Shown here piece by piece: positions 1-9,254 of a stretch of 64,000 bases of DNA. The position numbers and the translations under genes are program-made. Each line of letters opens with the position of its first letter. Position 1 is the stretch's first letter. The stretch comes from Rhodovulum tesquicola (GTDB lineage Bacteria > Pseudomonadota > Alphaproteobacteria > Rhodobacterales > Rhodobacteraceae), in assembly GCF_024128855.1 (NCBI RefSeq), contig NZ_JAMYDV010000007.1, positions 62,001-126,000 of the forward strand, in the 5' to 3' direction. Below the pieces are notes generated by a model. The model did not search any database, had not been told where the DNA came from, and saw nothing but the letters and a program-made list of their open reading frames with translations.

Positions 1-1290
1 GGCGGGCCGTTCCTCGTCGGGATGGTGCAGGATGAAGACATGCTCATACGCCTCTTCGTTCTTGCGGGCGGCGTATTCGGTCGTCATCCAGCCACCGAAG
101 CGGCGGGGGTCGAGCGCGCCCATGTCGATCTCGGCCTCGCCCTCGATCATCAGTTGCGCAAGGTAATGCCCCGCCCCACCGGCCGCGGTGATGCCGAAGC
201 TGAAGCCTTCGGCCAGCCACATGTTGCGCAGGCCCGGCGCGGGGCCGAGCAGCGGGTTGCCATCGGGCGTGTAACAGATCGGGCCGTTGAAATCGTCCTT
301 CAGCCCGACATGCTCGGAGGACGGGATCCGGTGGATCATCGACATGTATTCCGCCTCGATCCGTTCCAGATCCAGCGGGAACAGGTCGGCGCGGAAGCTG
401 TCGGGGCAGCCATATTCGAACCGCGCAGGCGCGCCGCGTTCATAGGGGCCGAGAATCCAGCCGCCGCGCTCCTCGCGTACATACCATTTCGCATCGGCAT
501 CGCGCAGGACCGGGTGCTGGGGATTGCCCGCCTCGCGCCAGGCGACCAGCGCGGGGTCGGGCTCGGTCACGATGAACTGATGCTCGACCGGGATCGCGGG
601 CGTCTTGATGCCCAGAAGCCGGGCGGTGCGCTGGGCATGGTTGCCGGTGGCGGTGACGACATGCTCGGCACTGATGACCGCCTGTTCGTCGGTCGCGACA
701 AGGTTCCCGCCCTTCTCGGCCATCCGCGTGACGGTGACCCGCCATTCCGAGCCGGTCCATACATAGCCGTCCACCTGCCACTTGCGCTCGATCACGGCGC
801 CGAACTGGCGCGCGCCCTTGGCCATGGCCTGCGTGACATCGGCGGGGTTGATGTAGCCGTCCGTGGGATGGAACAGCGCGCCCACCAGATCGTCCGTGCG
901 CACCAGCGGCCAGCGCGCCTTGATCTGATCGGGTGTCAGCCATTCATAGGGCACGCCGCAGGTTTCGGCGGTGGTGGCGTAGAGCATGTATTCGTCCATG
1001 CGCGCGTCGGTCTGCGCCATGCGCAAATTGCCCACCACGAAGAAACCCGGGTTCAGGCCCGTCTCGGCCTCGAGTCCCTTGTAGAACCGGATCGAGTAGT
1101 CGTGGATATGGGTCGTGGCATAGGACATGTTGAAATAGGGCAGAAGGCCCGCCGCATGCCAGGTGCTGCCCGAGGTCAACTCGTCGCGTTCCAGCAGCAT
1201 CGTGTCCCAGCCCGCCCGGGCCAGATGATAGGCGACCGAGGCACCGACGGCACCGCCGCCGACGACAAGGGCTTTGACATGGGTCGTCAT
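1..1290 (-). CDS. Dimethylglycine/sarcosine dehydrogenase-family FAD oxidoreductase (3' end outside window)
   Basis: Flavoprotein that oxidatively demethylates N-methylated glycines; the family usually carries a C-terminal GcvT-like folate domain, which would lie beyond base 1. Seen: 430 codons from an ATG at 1290, with an N-terminal Rossmann FAD motif (VVGGGAVGASVAYHL, residues 9-23) followed by GSTWHAAG, where His45 matches the histidine that covalently holds FAD in mammalian DMGDH/SarDH. GITAAGGAGHYLAQLM near residue 380 is the usual late FAD-domain loop. DMGDH cannot be separated from sarcosine dehydrogenase without the C-terminus. The 273 bases upstream hold no other gene and no convincing promoter that I could find. 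Confidence 0.85.
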   Translation of the reverse strand, partial: MTTHVKALVVGGGAVGASVAYHLARAGWDTMLLERDELTSGSTWHAAGLLPYFNMSYATTHIHDYSIRFYKGLEAETGLNPGFFVVGNLRMAQTDARMDEYMLYATTAETCGVPYEWLTPDQIKARWPLVRTDDLVGALFHPTDGYINPADVTQAMAKGARQFGAVIERKWQVDGYVWTGSEWRVTVTRMAEKGGNLVATDEQAVISAEHVVTATGNHAQRTARLLGIKTPAIPVEHQFIVTEPDPALVAWREAGNPQHPVLRDADAKWYVREERGGWILGPYERGAPARFEYGCPDSFRADLFPLDLERIEAEYMSMIHRIPSSEHVGLKDDFNGPICYTPDGNPLLGPAPGLRNMWLAEGFSFGITAAGGAGHYLAQLMIEGEAEIDMGALDPRRFGGWMTTEYAARKNEEAYEHVFILHHPDEERPA

Positions 1291-1563
1291 GGGCCGCGAC
1301 TCCGCTTGCAGCATCCGCATTGCGCCCAGTTACGCAAAATCCCAGACCTGCGGCGAGGTTCATCCGACTTCATGGGGCGCGAAAGCGACGTTGCACCGCA
1401 AGGTTCCGCCGAGCGTTCGTCGCGCCGGAGGTCACGACGACGCTCAGGCAAGGGCCGCGGTCAGCCCCCGGGACGCTATCCCTGGCTTTGGATTGGCAAC
1501 GGGCTCCGACCTGCCGGTGGCAGGAAACAGGAGAACAACAGAACGGGTTCTTTTTTTGAACGG

Positions 1564-3063
1564 TCAAGGGGTCTTCACGACAGGCGGGGTCTGGACCAGT
1601 ACGAATCGGATCGGCAGGAGGTCGTCCGAACTGCGATAAGGCAGTTCGAGTGAGCCTTGGGCCTGGATCTGCTGATCCATATTGGCAGGCCACCCCGCAA
1701 GTGCCAACCCCGCCTCCAGGCTCGGCGGCACATTCTCGCGCATCAGGAACAGGACCGTCTCGCCACCGAACTGCTGCGACGCATGGCCCAGATAGGGTGC
1801 GATACGCCAATCGGGCCGGGCCCGCGCGAGATTTCCGGCGGTGTAGAACTCGGCGACGATGGGCGTTCCGGGCATCGGCGCGATCGTGGCGATCATCTCC
1901 GGCAAGGCCGCGAAATCGACATCGCGCCGGGCGCCGGGCTTGAACCGATCAAAGACAAGGCCGGTGAAGACCAGCGCCGCGATCAGGCCCAGCACAATGT
2001 AGACGCGCCCGATCGCGCGCATGCTGACCCGCCCGAAGAGCCAGACGAACAGCCCCGGAACCGCGAGGAACGCCATCGGCAGCAACCAGCGGCCGGTGAC
2101 ATGGCCCATTCCGGATGCCCAGACACCGGCGAACATTGCGAGCGCGACAAAGAACGCCGCGCGCAGCAGCAGGGCGACCAAGGGGCGCCCATTCGCCTCG
2201 ACCTTGTCGCGGCCGCGGCCGCGGCCGAAGACCAGCAGCAGCGCAGCCACAAGCAAGGGCAATGCCAGGATCGTCGCCATCGCCACGGCCAGAAGCGGCA
2301 CGCCTTCCGGCAGGCCGGACGTGACCGGTGGCAACTCGTCAAGCTGCAACTTGCGCACGGAAGAAAAGGCAAGGTCCGGATTTCGCAGCATCCACGCATA
2401 GGGCGCCGCGACGACAGCCGCGGCAAGGGCCGGCACGATCAGGGCGCGGGCGCTGACGATCCGCGCGCGCATCGGCGCAATCGTCAGTCCCGCCGCGAAA
2501 AGTCCCAATGGCACCAGCCAGTAATTGTACTTGGCCAGTCCGCCAAGCCCCACCGCGAGACCCAGCGCGATCCAGGCCGCCCAGCCGCCGCTTCGCACCG
2601 CCCAGAGGAAGGCCGCCAGCGTCGCCGCCGAGGTGGCAAGCAGCATGTTGGAATGCGTGGTGGCGCGCTGCGCCTCCCAGGCAATGTCGGGAAGCAGAAA
2701 AAGCGACAGCGCCCCGAATGCCGCGGCACCTGCGGGCACCCAGAGGCGAAGCCCCAGGAAGACAAGAAGGAAGGACAGGAAAAGCAGGCCGTTCTTGAGA
2801 ATCGACAGCGCCAGAAGCGACCGTCCGAAAAGTTCGAAAAGCCCGATCTGCAGCCAGTTGTAGAGCGGCAGTTGCGGCCCGTAGCCGAGCCGGAGATCGG
2901 GTGTCATCACCATCATCTCGGCCTCGTCCGTCTCGAACGCGCCACCGAGCAGGAGCCTGAGCGCCACATGGGCCGCGAAAAAGCTGCCCAGCGCAAGCAG
3001 GAACCACAGCGTCGCCCGCGATGCGCGCTGCAGGCCGTCTTCGGTCATGTCGGTCATGGTCAC
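1564..3063 (-). CDS. Polytopic membrane glycosyltransferase, GT39/ArnT-like (PMT_2 family)
   Basis: 499-residue integral membrane protein with about ten hydrophobic segments. An acidic pair in the first periplasmic loop (TDEAEMM, about residues 45-51) sits where GT39/ArnT enzymes keep their catalytic Asp/Glu, and LPLYNWLQ follows. Such enzymes transfer sugars from polyprenyl-phosphate carriers to lipid or protein acceptors; the substrate here is unknown. It starts 9 bases after the stop of the upstream dehydrogenase gene, so the two are probably co-transcribed. The first of three clustered Met codons is chosen because GAAGGTG lies 10 bases upstream. Confidence 0.7.
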   Translation of the reverse strand: MTMTDMTEDGLQRASRATLWFLLALGSFFAAHVALRLLLGGAFETDEAEMMVMTPDLRLGYGPQLPLYNWLQIGLFELFGRSLLALSILKNGLLFLSFLLVFLGLRLWVPAGAAAFGALSLFLLPDIAWEAQRATTHSNMLLATSAATLAAFLWAVRSGGWAAWIALGLAVGLGGLAKYNYWLVPLGLFAAGLTIAPMRARIVSARALIVPALAAAVVAAPYAWMLRNPDLAFSSVRKLQLDELPPVTSGLPEGVPLLAVAMATILALPLLVAALLLVFGRGRGRDKVEANGRPLVALLLRAAFFVALAMFAGVWASGMGHVTGRWLLPMAFLAVPGLFVWLFGRVSMRAIGRVYIVLGLIAALVFTGLVFDRFKPGARRDVDFAALPEMIATIAPMPGTPIVAEFYTAGNLARARPDWRIAPYLGHASQQFGGETVLFLMRENVPPSLEAGLALAGWPANMDQQIQAQGSLELPYRSSDDLLPIRFVLVQTPPVVKTP

Positions 3064-3072
3064 GCAGCACCT

Positions 3073-4059
3073 TCACATCATCGACGGCAACACAAGATCG
3101 GGCGGGCGGTGGCCGTCGGCGAAGGTCCTGATGTTGATGATGACCTTCTCGCCCATCTCGATCCGCCCCTCGACGGTCGCGGATCCCATATGCGGCAGGA
3201 GCACGACGTTCGGCAACTCGCGCAGGCGCGGGTTGATCTCGTGGCCATGCTCGAACACGTCGAGCCCCGCGCCGCCCAGATCGCCCGTGCGCAGCATCCG
3301 CGTCAGCGCGTTCTCGTCGATCACCTCGCCGCGCGAGGTGTTCACGATCACCGCATCCTTCTTCATCAGCTTGAGCCGCCGGGCGTTCAGCAGATGAAAG
3401 GTCGAGGGCGTGTGCGGGCAGTTGATCGACAGCACGTCGACCCGGCTGACCATCTGGTCGAGGCTGTCCCACCAGGTTGCTTCCAGCTCGTCCTCGATCT
3501 CGGGGCGCAGCCGCTTGCGGTTGTGATAATGGACCTGCATCCCGAAGGCGCGCGCGCGTCGCGCCACCGCCTGCCCGATCCGGCCCATCCCCAGGATCCC
3601 CAGCCGCCGCCCGCCGATCCGCCCGCCCATGAAGGCGGTCGGCGCCCAGCCTTGCCACGCACCGGCCTGCATCACCGCCAGCCCCTCGGGGATGCGCCGG
3701 GCGACCGCCAACATCAGCGCGATGGTCATGTCGGCGGTGTCCTCGGTCACCACATCGGGCGTGTTCGACACGAGGATTCCCCGCTGCCGCGCGGTCTGGA
3801 TGTCCAGATGGTCGATTCCCGCCCCGTAATTCGCGATCAGCTTCAGCCGGTCGCCCGCTGCGGCCAGCATCGCCTGGTCGATCCGGTCGGTCACGCAGGG
3901 CACCAGCACATCGGCGCGTCGCATCGCCTCGACCAGCTCGTCACGGGACATCCTGGCATCGGTCTCGTTCAGCGTGACGTCGAACAATTCCTTCATCCGG
4001 GTCTCGACCGGCGCGGGCAGGCGTCGCGTCACGACAACACTCAGGCGCTGAGCGGGCAT
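3073..4059 (-). CDS. D-2-hydroxyacid dehydrogenase (glyoxylate/hydroxypyruvate reductase-like)
   Basis: NAD(P)-dependent 2-hydroxyacid dehydrogenase of 328 residues. Seen: catalytic Arg region NYGAGIDHLD, Rossmann loop LGILGMGRIGQAVARRARAF, NTSRGEVIDE, the Glu segment GLDVFEHGHEINPRL, and the catalytic-His motif LLPHMGSAT. These fit the GyaR/D-glycerate dehydrogenase branch, which reduces glyoxylate or hydroxypyruvate; exact substrate is inferred only. The ATG at 4059 is preferred over an in-frame start 117 bases upstream because AGGAGG lies just ahead of it and homologous proteins begin near this point. The gene is divergent from the SH3 protein gene at 4161. Confidence 0.85.
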   Translation of the reverse strand: MPAQRLSVVVTRRLPAPVETRMKELFDVTLNETDARMSRDELVEAMRRADVLVPCVTDRIDQAMLAAAGDRLKLIANYGAGIDHLDIQTARQRGILVSNTPDVVTEDTADMTIALMLAVARRIPEGLAVMQAGAWQGWAPTAFMGGRIGGRRLGILGMGRIGQAVARRARAFGMQVHYHNRKRLRPEIEDELEATWWDSLDQMVSRVDVLSINCPHTPSTFHLLNARRLKLMKKDAVIVNTSRGEVIDENALTRMLRTGDLGGAGLDVFEHGHEINPRLRELPNVVLLPHMGSATVEGRIEMGEKVIINIRTFADGHRPPDLVLPSMM

Positions 4060-4160
4060 CCCCGGGGTTCCTCCTGCTTTCCAAGCCGCGGCGTCAGTGG
4101 CAAACTGTCCGAGTTCGGGGCGCGGCACAAGACCCCGGGGCAGGAACGGACAGGACAGAC

Positions 4161-4679
4161 ATGGCGCAGCGCGCAACCGGGCGGATCGCGGGATCGGCCC
4201 TCGTTATATTGTTTTGCATGATGGCTCTCGTGGCCCCCGTCCATGGCGCCGAGCGTGGGCCGGTCACCAACCTGCCGCTGCCACGCTATGTCTCGCTCAA
4301 GGCCGGCGAAAGCAATGTCCGGCGCGGACCCAGCCTCAGCCACCGGGTCGACTGGGTCTACAAACGGCGCGGCATGCCATTGCAGATCACCGCCGAATAC
4401 GGCCATTGGCGTCGGGTGCAGGACCGCGACGGGGCGGGCGGCTGGATGCATTATTCGCTGTTGTCGGGCGTGCGCACCGTCCTGGTCGACGAGGACATGG
4501 TGCCGATGCGCCGGACCCCGCAGGCGGACGCCCCGGTACTGGCCCAGGCCGAACGCGGCGTCATCGCGCGGCTGGGCGCCTGTCGGCCCGACTGGTGCCG
4601 GATCTCGGCCGAGGGCAGGTCGGGCTGGGTGCCCAAGAGCACGCTCTGGGGCGTCGAGACGGACGAGATCCGCGACTAG
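4161..4679 (+). CDS. Exported SH3-domain protein
   Basis: 172-residue protein with an N-terminal signal peptide (hydrophobic core ALVILFCMMALVAP, probable cleavage after VHGA) followed by two bacterial SH3-like repeats. The segment LKAGESNVRRGPSLSHRVDW is the typical first repeat; VPMRRTPQADAPVLAQAERG begins the second. Such SH3_4 proteins are periplasmic and are thought to contact peptidoglycan or proteins; no enzyme motif is visible. The 101-base divergent region with the dehydrogenase gene must hold both promoters. Confidence 0.85.
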   Translation: MAQRATGRIAGSALVILFCMMALVAPVHGAERGPVTNLPLPRYVSLKAGESNVRRGPSLSHRVDWVYKRRGMPLQITAEYGHWRRVQDRDGAGGWMHYSLLSGVRTVLVDEDMVPMRRTPQADAPVLAQAERGVIARLGACRPDWCRISAEGRSGWVPKSTLWGVETDEIRD

Positions 4680-4740
4680 GCTTGCGGCCCCGTGGGCAAG
4701 CTTGCTAGCAGGGGCTGAGCCCGCGCCACGGACACCGCCG

Positions 4741-5625
4741 ATGCCGACAGCTGCCCGCCTGAACCTGTCCGCCGGGATCGCCTCGGTGATCACCGCGCTT
4801 GCGCTTGTCGCGATCAAGCTCTGGGCGCTGGGGGCGACGCAGTCGCTCTCGGTCGCTGCCTCGCTCGCGGACAGCGCGCTGGACCTGATGATGTCGCTGG
4901 GCGCACTGGCCGCGATCCTCTATGCAGCGCGCCCGCCCGACGAGGACCACGCCTTCGGCCATTCCTCGGCCGAGGATCTGGCCGCCCTTGGCCAGGCGGT
5001 GTTCATCCTCGCCTCGGCCGGTGTGATCGCCTTCGCCGCCATCGGCCGCCTGATCGCGCCCGTGCCGGTGTCGCTGAGTTCGGAAACCCGAGGCATCGTC
5101 GCGATGGTCGTCTCGATCGTGCTGACGCTGGCGCTGGTGCTCTGGCAGCGCCGGGTCGCCGCGCGCACCGGCAACCGGGTGGTCAAGGCCGACTCGCTGC
5201 ATTACCTGGGCGATCTTCTGCCCAATATCGGGGCGATCCTCGCGCTCTGGGCCTCGGCCCAGTTCGGCTTCGTGCGCCTGGATGCGGCCATCGCGCTGGC
5301 CGCCGCCGCCATGCTGGCCGTGGGCGCGCTGGGCATCGGCAAGGGGGCATGGGACGCGCTGATGGACCGCGCCGCCGATCCTCACGTGATCGCCCGGATC
5401 GAGACCCTGGCCCGCACCCAGCCCGGCGTGCACGGATTTCACGATCTCAAGACCCGCCGCGCGGGCTCGCGGCTCTTCGTCAACCTGCATCTGGAACTCG
5501 ATGGCGACCAGAGCCTGAACGCCGCCCATTCGATAGGCGCCGCCCTGAAACACGCCATCCTCGCCGAGTTTCCCGGCACCGATATCATCATCCATTTCGA
5601 CCCGGCCCGGAAAACCGCGCCCTGA
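4741..5625 (+). CDS. Cation diffusion facilitator (CDF) divalent metal exporter
   Basis: 294-residue CDF transporter, probably exporting Fe(II)/Zn(II) in exchange for protons at the inner membrane. Six membrane segments are followed by a cytoplasmic ferredoxin-like domain (from about residue 210). The metal-site residues of YiiP/FieF are conserved: DSALD in TM2 (DxxxD) and HYLGD in TM5 (HxxxD), plus HAFGHSSAEDLAALGQ between TM2 and TM3. ATG 4741 is the only start after an upstream in-frame stop, although the Shine-Dalgarno match is weak. Metal specificity cannot be read with certainty. Confidence 0.9.
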   Translation: MPTAARLNLSAGIASVITALALVAIKLWALGATQSLSVAASLADSALDLMMSLGALAAILYAARPPDEDHAFGHSSAEDLAALGQAVFILASAGVIAFAAIGRLIAPVPVSLSSETRGIVAMVVSIVLTLALVLWQRRVAARTGNRVVKADSLHYLGDLLPNIGAILALWASAQFGFVRLDAAIALAAAAMLAVGALGIGKGAWDALMDRAADPHVIARIETLARTQPGVHGFHDLKTRRAGSRLFVNLHLELDGDQSLNAAHSIGAALKHAILAEFPGTDIIIHFDPARKTAP

Positions 5626-5627
5626 GC

Positions 5628-5660
5628 CTTCTTCTGGCCGGAAATATCCCCGCCGGAGGC
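5628..5660 (-). repeat. Dispersed intergenic repeat, copy A (3' block only)
   Basis: Between the convergent CDF and moeB genes. Read on the minus strand it shows the core GCCTCCGGCGGGGATATTT followed by a GGCCAGAAGAAG-like tail, shared with copies at 25997-26107, 52401-52530 and 56675-56795. Only the terminal block is present here; the upstream blocks and variable hairpins of the longer copies are missing. Confidence 0.8.
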
Positions 5661-5668
5661 ATCCGCCG

Positions 5669-6712
5669 TCAGGCGGACCCGCCGCCGCAGACCGCGCAGC
5701 CCGGTCGCCGCTTCAACGCGATGATCCGCGTCTCGCCCTGAAGCGCGTCATAGATCAGCATCCGCCCGCGCAGCCCCTCGCCCGCGCCGGTCAGCGCCTT
5801 GACCGCCTCCAGCGCCATCATCGCCCCCATCACGCCCGGCAAGGGCCCCAGAACCCCCGCCTCGGCGCACGAAGGCGCCAGCCCCGGCGCGGGCGCCTGC
5901 GGAAAGACACAGGCATAGCAGGGCGTGCCGCGCGCCGGATCGTAAAGGCTGATCTGGCCCTCCCACTGGCTCATCGCCGCGGCGATCAGCGGCTTGCCCA
6001 GCTCTGCCGCGACACGGTTCACCAGATAGCGCGTCTCGAAATTGTCCGACCCGTCCAGAATCAGGTCATGTTCGGCAAACAGCGCCCGCGCCGTCTGCTC
6101 GTCCAGCCGCCGGTTATAGGGCCTCAGCGTGACAAAGGGGTTCTGAGCGGCGATCGCCTCGGCGGCGGAAAAGACCTTGGGCATCCCGATCCGGCCATCG
6201 GTATGGATCACCTGCCGCTGAAGGTTCGAGTTCGACACGATGTCGTCGTCGATCACCCCCAGATTGCCCACCCCCGCCGCGCCCAGATACAGAAGCGCGG
6301 GCGAGCCAAGCCCCCCTGCCCCGATCACCAGAACGCGCGCCTGTTTCAGCCGCTTCTGCCCCGGCCCGCCGATCTCGCGCAACACGATATGGCGGGCATA
6401 GCGGTCCAGTTCGGCGGGGCGGAACGTCCCCGGCTGGCTCGGCTCGGGCGCGGGCCGCCGCGCCCTGCGGCGCAGCGCGCCAAGCCCCGCGCGATAGGCC
6501 AGCACCACCGCCACCGCAACGCCCAGCGCGGCCCAGCCCTGCGGCGTGCCGCCCAGCGCCGCGCGCAGCGGATGCGCGGGGGGCATCGCCACCTGCACCG
6601 CCAGCACGCCCACATAAAGCGCCGCGATCATCCCCCAGCGCGCCCGGGTCGAGACCTTCATCAGCGCGCCCAGCCCCCAGAGCACCGCCGCCAGCCCGAG
6701 GACCAGCCCCAT
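5669..6712 (-). CDS. moeB: HesA/MoeB/ThiF adenylyltransferase with N-terminal membrane segments
   Basis: E1-like enzyme that adenylates the C-terminal glycine of a sulfur-carrier protein (MoaD or ThiS). Seen: nucleotide loop VLVIGAGGLGSPALLYL (about residues 127-143), the D-N-LQRQ segment NSNLQRQVIH, LDGSDNFETRYLVN, and two zinc-binding pairs CYAC and CAVC. The first ~90 residues hold two or three hydrophobic segments and an Arg/Pro-rich linker, unlike the soluble 249-residue E. coli MoeB; I recall this layout in other Rhodobacterales. It begins inside the dut stop codon (TGATG), making a coaBC-dut-moeB operon. ThiF activity is an alternative. Confidence 0.85.
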   Translation of the reverse strand: MGLVLGLAAVLWGLGALMKVSTRARWGMIAALYVGVLAVQVAMPPAHPLRAALGGTPQGWAALGVAVAVVLAYRAGLGALRRRARRPAPEPSQPGTFRPAELDRYARHIVLREIGGPGQKRLKQARVLVIGAGGLGSPALLYLGAAGVGNLGVIDDDIVSNSNLQRQVIHTDGRIGMPKVFSAAEAIAAQNPFVTLRPYNRRLDEQTARALFAEHDLILDGSDNFETRYLVNRVAAELGKPLIAAAMSQWEGQISLYDPARGTPCYACVFPQAPAPGLAPSCAEAGVLGPLPGVMGAMMALEAVKALTGAGEGLRGRMLIYDALQGETRIIALKRRPGCAVCGGGSA

Positions 6713-7179
6713 CAGCCCCGCCCCGTCGAGCCGAAGCCGCCCTCGCCCCGCGCGGTCCCGTCCAGATCGGTGACCACCGCGAACGCGGCCTGCACCACGG
6801 GGGCCACGATCATCTGCGCGATCCGGTCACCATGATGGATCGTGTAGGGCGCATCGCCGAGGTTCACCAGCAGCACGCCCAGCGGCCCGCGATAGTCGCT
6901 GTCGATGGTGCCGGGCGTGTTCGGCAGCGTGATCCCGTGCTTCAGCGCAAGGCCGGAGCGCGGGCGGATCTGCACCTCGAACCCCGGCGGAAAGGCCATG
7001 CGAAAGCCGGTGGGCGCGATCCGGCGCTCCATCGGTTGCAGGGTGACCCCCTCGGCCCGGATGTCGGGCGGCAGGTTGGCGCGGATATCGGCGCCGGCCG
7101 CGCCCGCGGTCTCATAGGAGGGCAAGGGCAGGTCGCGGTCGGCCCAGTCCTCCCACAGGATGCGCAGGGTGGGAATCAT
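6712..7179 (-). CDS. dut: Deoxyuridine 5'-triphosphate nucleotidohydrolase (dUTPase)
   Basis: Trimeric dUTPase of 155 residues that hydrolyses dUTP to dUMP and pyrophosphate, keeping uracil out of DNA. All five family motifs are visible in order: [41 protein letters not shown], and the C-terminal phosphate-binding arm [10 protein letters not shown]. Its ATG overlaps the coaBC stop (ATGA) and its stop overlaps the moeB start, so all three are translationally coupled. Confidence 0.97.
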   Translation of the reverse strand: MIPTLRILWEDWADRDLPLPSYETAGAAGADIRANLPPDIRAEGVTLQPMERRIAPTGFRMAFPPGFEVQIRPRSGLALKHGITLPNTPGTIDSDYRGPLGVLLVNLGDAPYTIHHGDRIAQMIVAPVVQAAFAVVTDLDGTARGEGGFGSTGRG

Positions 7180-8372
7180 GCCAGCGCCTCGGCGATCCGC
7201 TGCGCGAGACGCTGGGCAACCTCGTCCTTGGCCAGCCGCGGCCAGGTCTCGGCGCCCTCGGGCGTGATCAGCGTCACCTCGTTCTCGGCGCCCCCCATGA
7301 TGCCCGTGGCGGGGGAAACATCGTTGGCCACGATCCAGTCGCAGCCCTTGCGCGCGCGCTTGGCGCGGGCATGGGCCTCGACATCATGGGTTTCGGCGGC
7401 GAAGCCCACGACAAGCCGCGGCCGCCCCTGCCCCATGCCCGCGACATTGGCCAGGATGTCGGGGTTTTCCGAGAATTCCAGCGCGGGCGGGCGGCCCGAC
7501 CCGTCCTTCTTCATCTTCTGCGGGGCCGCGTTCGTCACCCGCCAGTCGGCCACGGCCGCGGCGAAGATCGCCGCATCGGCGGGCAGCGCGGCCTGAACGG
7601 CGACCAGCATCTCGGCGGCGGTCTCGACGCGGATCACCTCGACCCCCGCGGGGGGCGGCACGGATGCAGGACCGGTGACGAACACGACCTCGGCCCCCAG
7701 CCCCGCCAGCGCGCGCGCCAGCGCCGTCCCCTGCGCGCCGGACGAGCGGTTGGCGATGTAGCGCACCGGGTCAATCGGCTCATGCGTCGGCCCCGAGGTC
7801 ACGACGATGCGCCGCCCCCTGAGCGGCCCATCGGCCAGCGCGCTCTCGATGGCGGCGATGATCTCGGGCACCTCGGCCATCCGGCCCGGCCCGTATTCGC
7901 CGCAGGCCATGTCGCCCTCGTTCGGCCCGACAAGGCGCACACCATCGCTGCGCAGCGTTTCCACATTGCGCCGGGTCGCCGGGTGCTGCCACATCCGCAC
8001 GTTCATCGCGGGCGCGACCAGAACCGGCGTATCGGTCGCCAGCAAGAGCGTGGACGCAAGGTCGTCCGCATGCCCCCCCGCCATCTTCGCCATCAGGTTG
8101 GCGGTGGCAGGCGCCACCACCACCAGATCGGCCGAGCGCGAAAGCTGGATATGGCCCATCTCGGCCTCGTCGGTCAGGTCGAACAGTTCGCGGTAGACGC
8201 GCGCGCCCGCCAGCGCCGACAGCGACAGGGGGGTGACGAATTCGGCCGCCGCCCGCGTCATCACCGGGCTGACCGCGATGCCGCGCTCGCGCAAGCGGCG
8301 GACCAGATCCAGCACCTTGTAGGCGGCGATCCCGCCCGAGACGATCAGAAGAATGCGTTTGTCCGCCAGCAT
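7176..8372 (-). CDS. coaBC: Bifunctional phosphopantothenoylcysteine decarboxylase / phosphopantothenate-cysteine ligase
   Basis: Performs two consecutive steps of coenzyme A synthesis. The N-terminal CoaC flavin decarboxylase domain (about residues 1-185) shows [11 protein letters not shown], the His-bearing [25 protein letters not shown] and the active-site Cys in [11 protein letters not shown]. The C-terminal CoaB ligase domain (about 190-398) shows [20 protein letters not shown] and AAAVADWR. At 398 residues it is a standard full-length fusion. It is the first gene of the coaBC-dut-moeB run; 63 bases separate it from the stop of the upstream gene. Confidence 0.97.
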   Translation of the reverse strand: MLADKRILLIVSGGIAAYKVLDLVRRLRERGIAVSPVMTRAAAEFVTPLSLSALAGARVYRELFDLTDEAEMGHIQLSRSADLVVVAPATANLMAKMAGGHADDLASTLLLATDTPVLVAPAMNVRMWQHPATRRNVETLRSDGVRLVGPNEGDMACGEYGPGRMAEVPEIIAAIESALADGPLRGRRIVVTSGPTHEPIDPVRYIANRSSGAQGTALARALAGLGAEVVFVTGPASVPPPAGVEVIRVETAAEMLVAVQAALPADAAIFAAAVADWRVTNAAPQKMKKDGSGRPPALEFSENPDILANVAGMGQGRPRLVVGFAAETHDVEAHARAKRARKGCDWIVANDVSPATGIMGGAENEVTLITPEGAETWPRLAKDEVAQRLAQRIAEALA

Positions 8373-8435
8373 GGACCCCGACCCCGGTTTCGCGCCTGCC
8401 CGAATGTCTAGGCCGCACCCCGGGCCGAGACAAGC

Positions 8436-9254
8436 TTACTCGCTGCGGAACACGGCGCAGGGGTCGGGCCGCTCGGCCGGCGGGGTGACCAGCCACAGGT
8501 CGAAGGGCGGGGCCTCTGCGGGCGGGGATTCGAACTGGCCGATGGCGATCACATGGGCTTCGGGGGCCACACGGGCCAGCGCCCGGCCCATGCCCCAATC
8601 GGTGCGCGCATGCCCGTTGCCGGTGATGACCGCGACCGGGCCCCCGGTCTCGGACAGCGCCTGTTGCGTGGCCCGGGCCAAAACGGCATCGCGCAGGCGC
8701 TGCGCCTCGACCATGCCGCCCATCATCTCGGCGGGCATGGCGTTGCAATGGGCCTCCATCTGCCCGGCCTCGCGGATGGCCTGCTCGTCCGCGGGCAGGG
8801 GCTCGGCCAGGCCATAGGCCGCGGCCTCGTCGCCAAAGACCGGCGCCGCGCCTTCGCCGACCGCGCGGCGCACCTCGTCGCGGGGAAGCGCGGCACCATA
8901 AATGGCGGCCTCGGGGGCGGCGGTGAAGATCGGGTGATACATCGCGAAATCGGGCCAGCCCGATTCGGCCCAACCCAGCACCGCCCCCAATGCCGCCGCA
9001 TCGCCGCGCAGGTCGGGAACGACGCGCGCAGCCTGGTCGGGGGTCAGCATCTCGAAGACCAGCGCGGCGGGCTGAATTGCGGCCACGGCCACGGTCTGGT
9101 TGGCGTGGTGCCACGGATTGTCATGGGTCTCGCCCAGGATGACCACATCGGCGGACGGCAAAGACACCAACGCCTCCGGCGGGATTTCCCCGGCCCCGGC
9201 GGCGGTGGCGATGGCAAGGGCGGTCAGGGCGCCAGAAAGGAAAAGCTGTCTCAC
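8436..9254 (-). CDS. ChaN-like heme/iron-associated exported protein
   Basis: 272-residue protein of the ChaN (Cofac_haem_bdg) family. Signal peptide at residues 1-22 (LFLSGALTALAIATAAGAG) without an obvious lipobox Cys. Family marks are VVILGETHDNPWHH (about residues 37-50), FEMLTPDQ, and the late GPVAVITGNGHARTDWG. ChaN of Campylobacter binds heme in a dimer; the role here is unproven. The start overlaps the rpoH stop (ATGA), so the gene is translationally coupled to a stress sigma factor. Confidence 0.8.
   Translation of the reverse strand: MRQLFLSGALTALAIATAAGAGEIPPEALVSLPSADVVILGETHDNPWHHANQTVAVAAIQPAALVFEMLTPDQAARVVPDLRGDAAALGAVLGWAESGWPDFAMYHPIFTAAPEAAIYGAALPRDEVRRAVGEGAAPVFGDEAAAYGLAEPLPADEQAIREAGQMEAHCNAMPAEMMGGMVEAQRLRDAVLARATQQALSETGGPVAVITGNGHARTDWGMGRALARVAPEAHVIAIGQFESPPAEAPPFDLWLVTPPAERPDPCAVFRSE

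Noticed and set aside
1564-1600. GTTC-A7-GAAC at the end of the glycosyltransferase gene as a terminator
   Set aside because: The stem is only 4 bp and the homopolymer is A, not T, on the transcribed strand.
1657-4221. 854-codon plus-strand frame opposite the glycosyltransferase and dehydrogenase genes
   Set aside because: Same shadow signature; no domain recognisable, while both minus-strand genes are clear.
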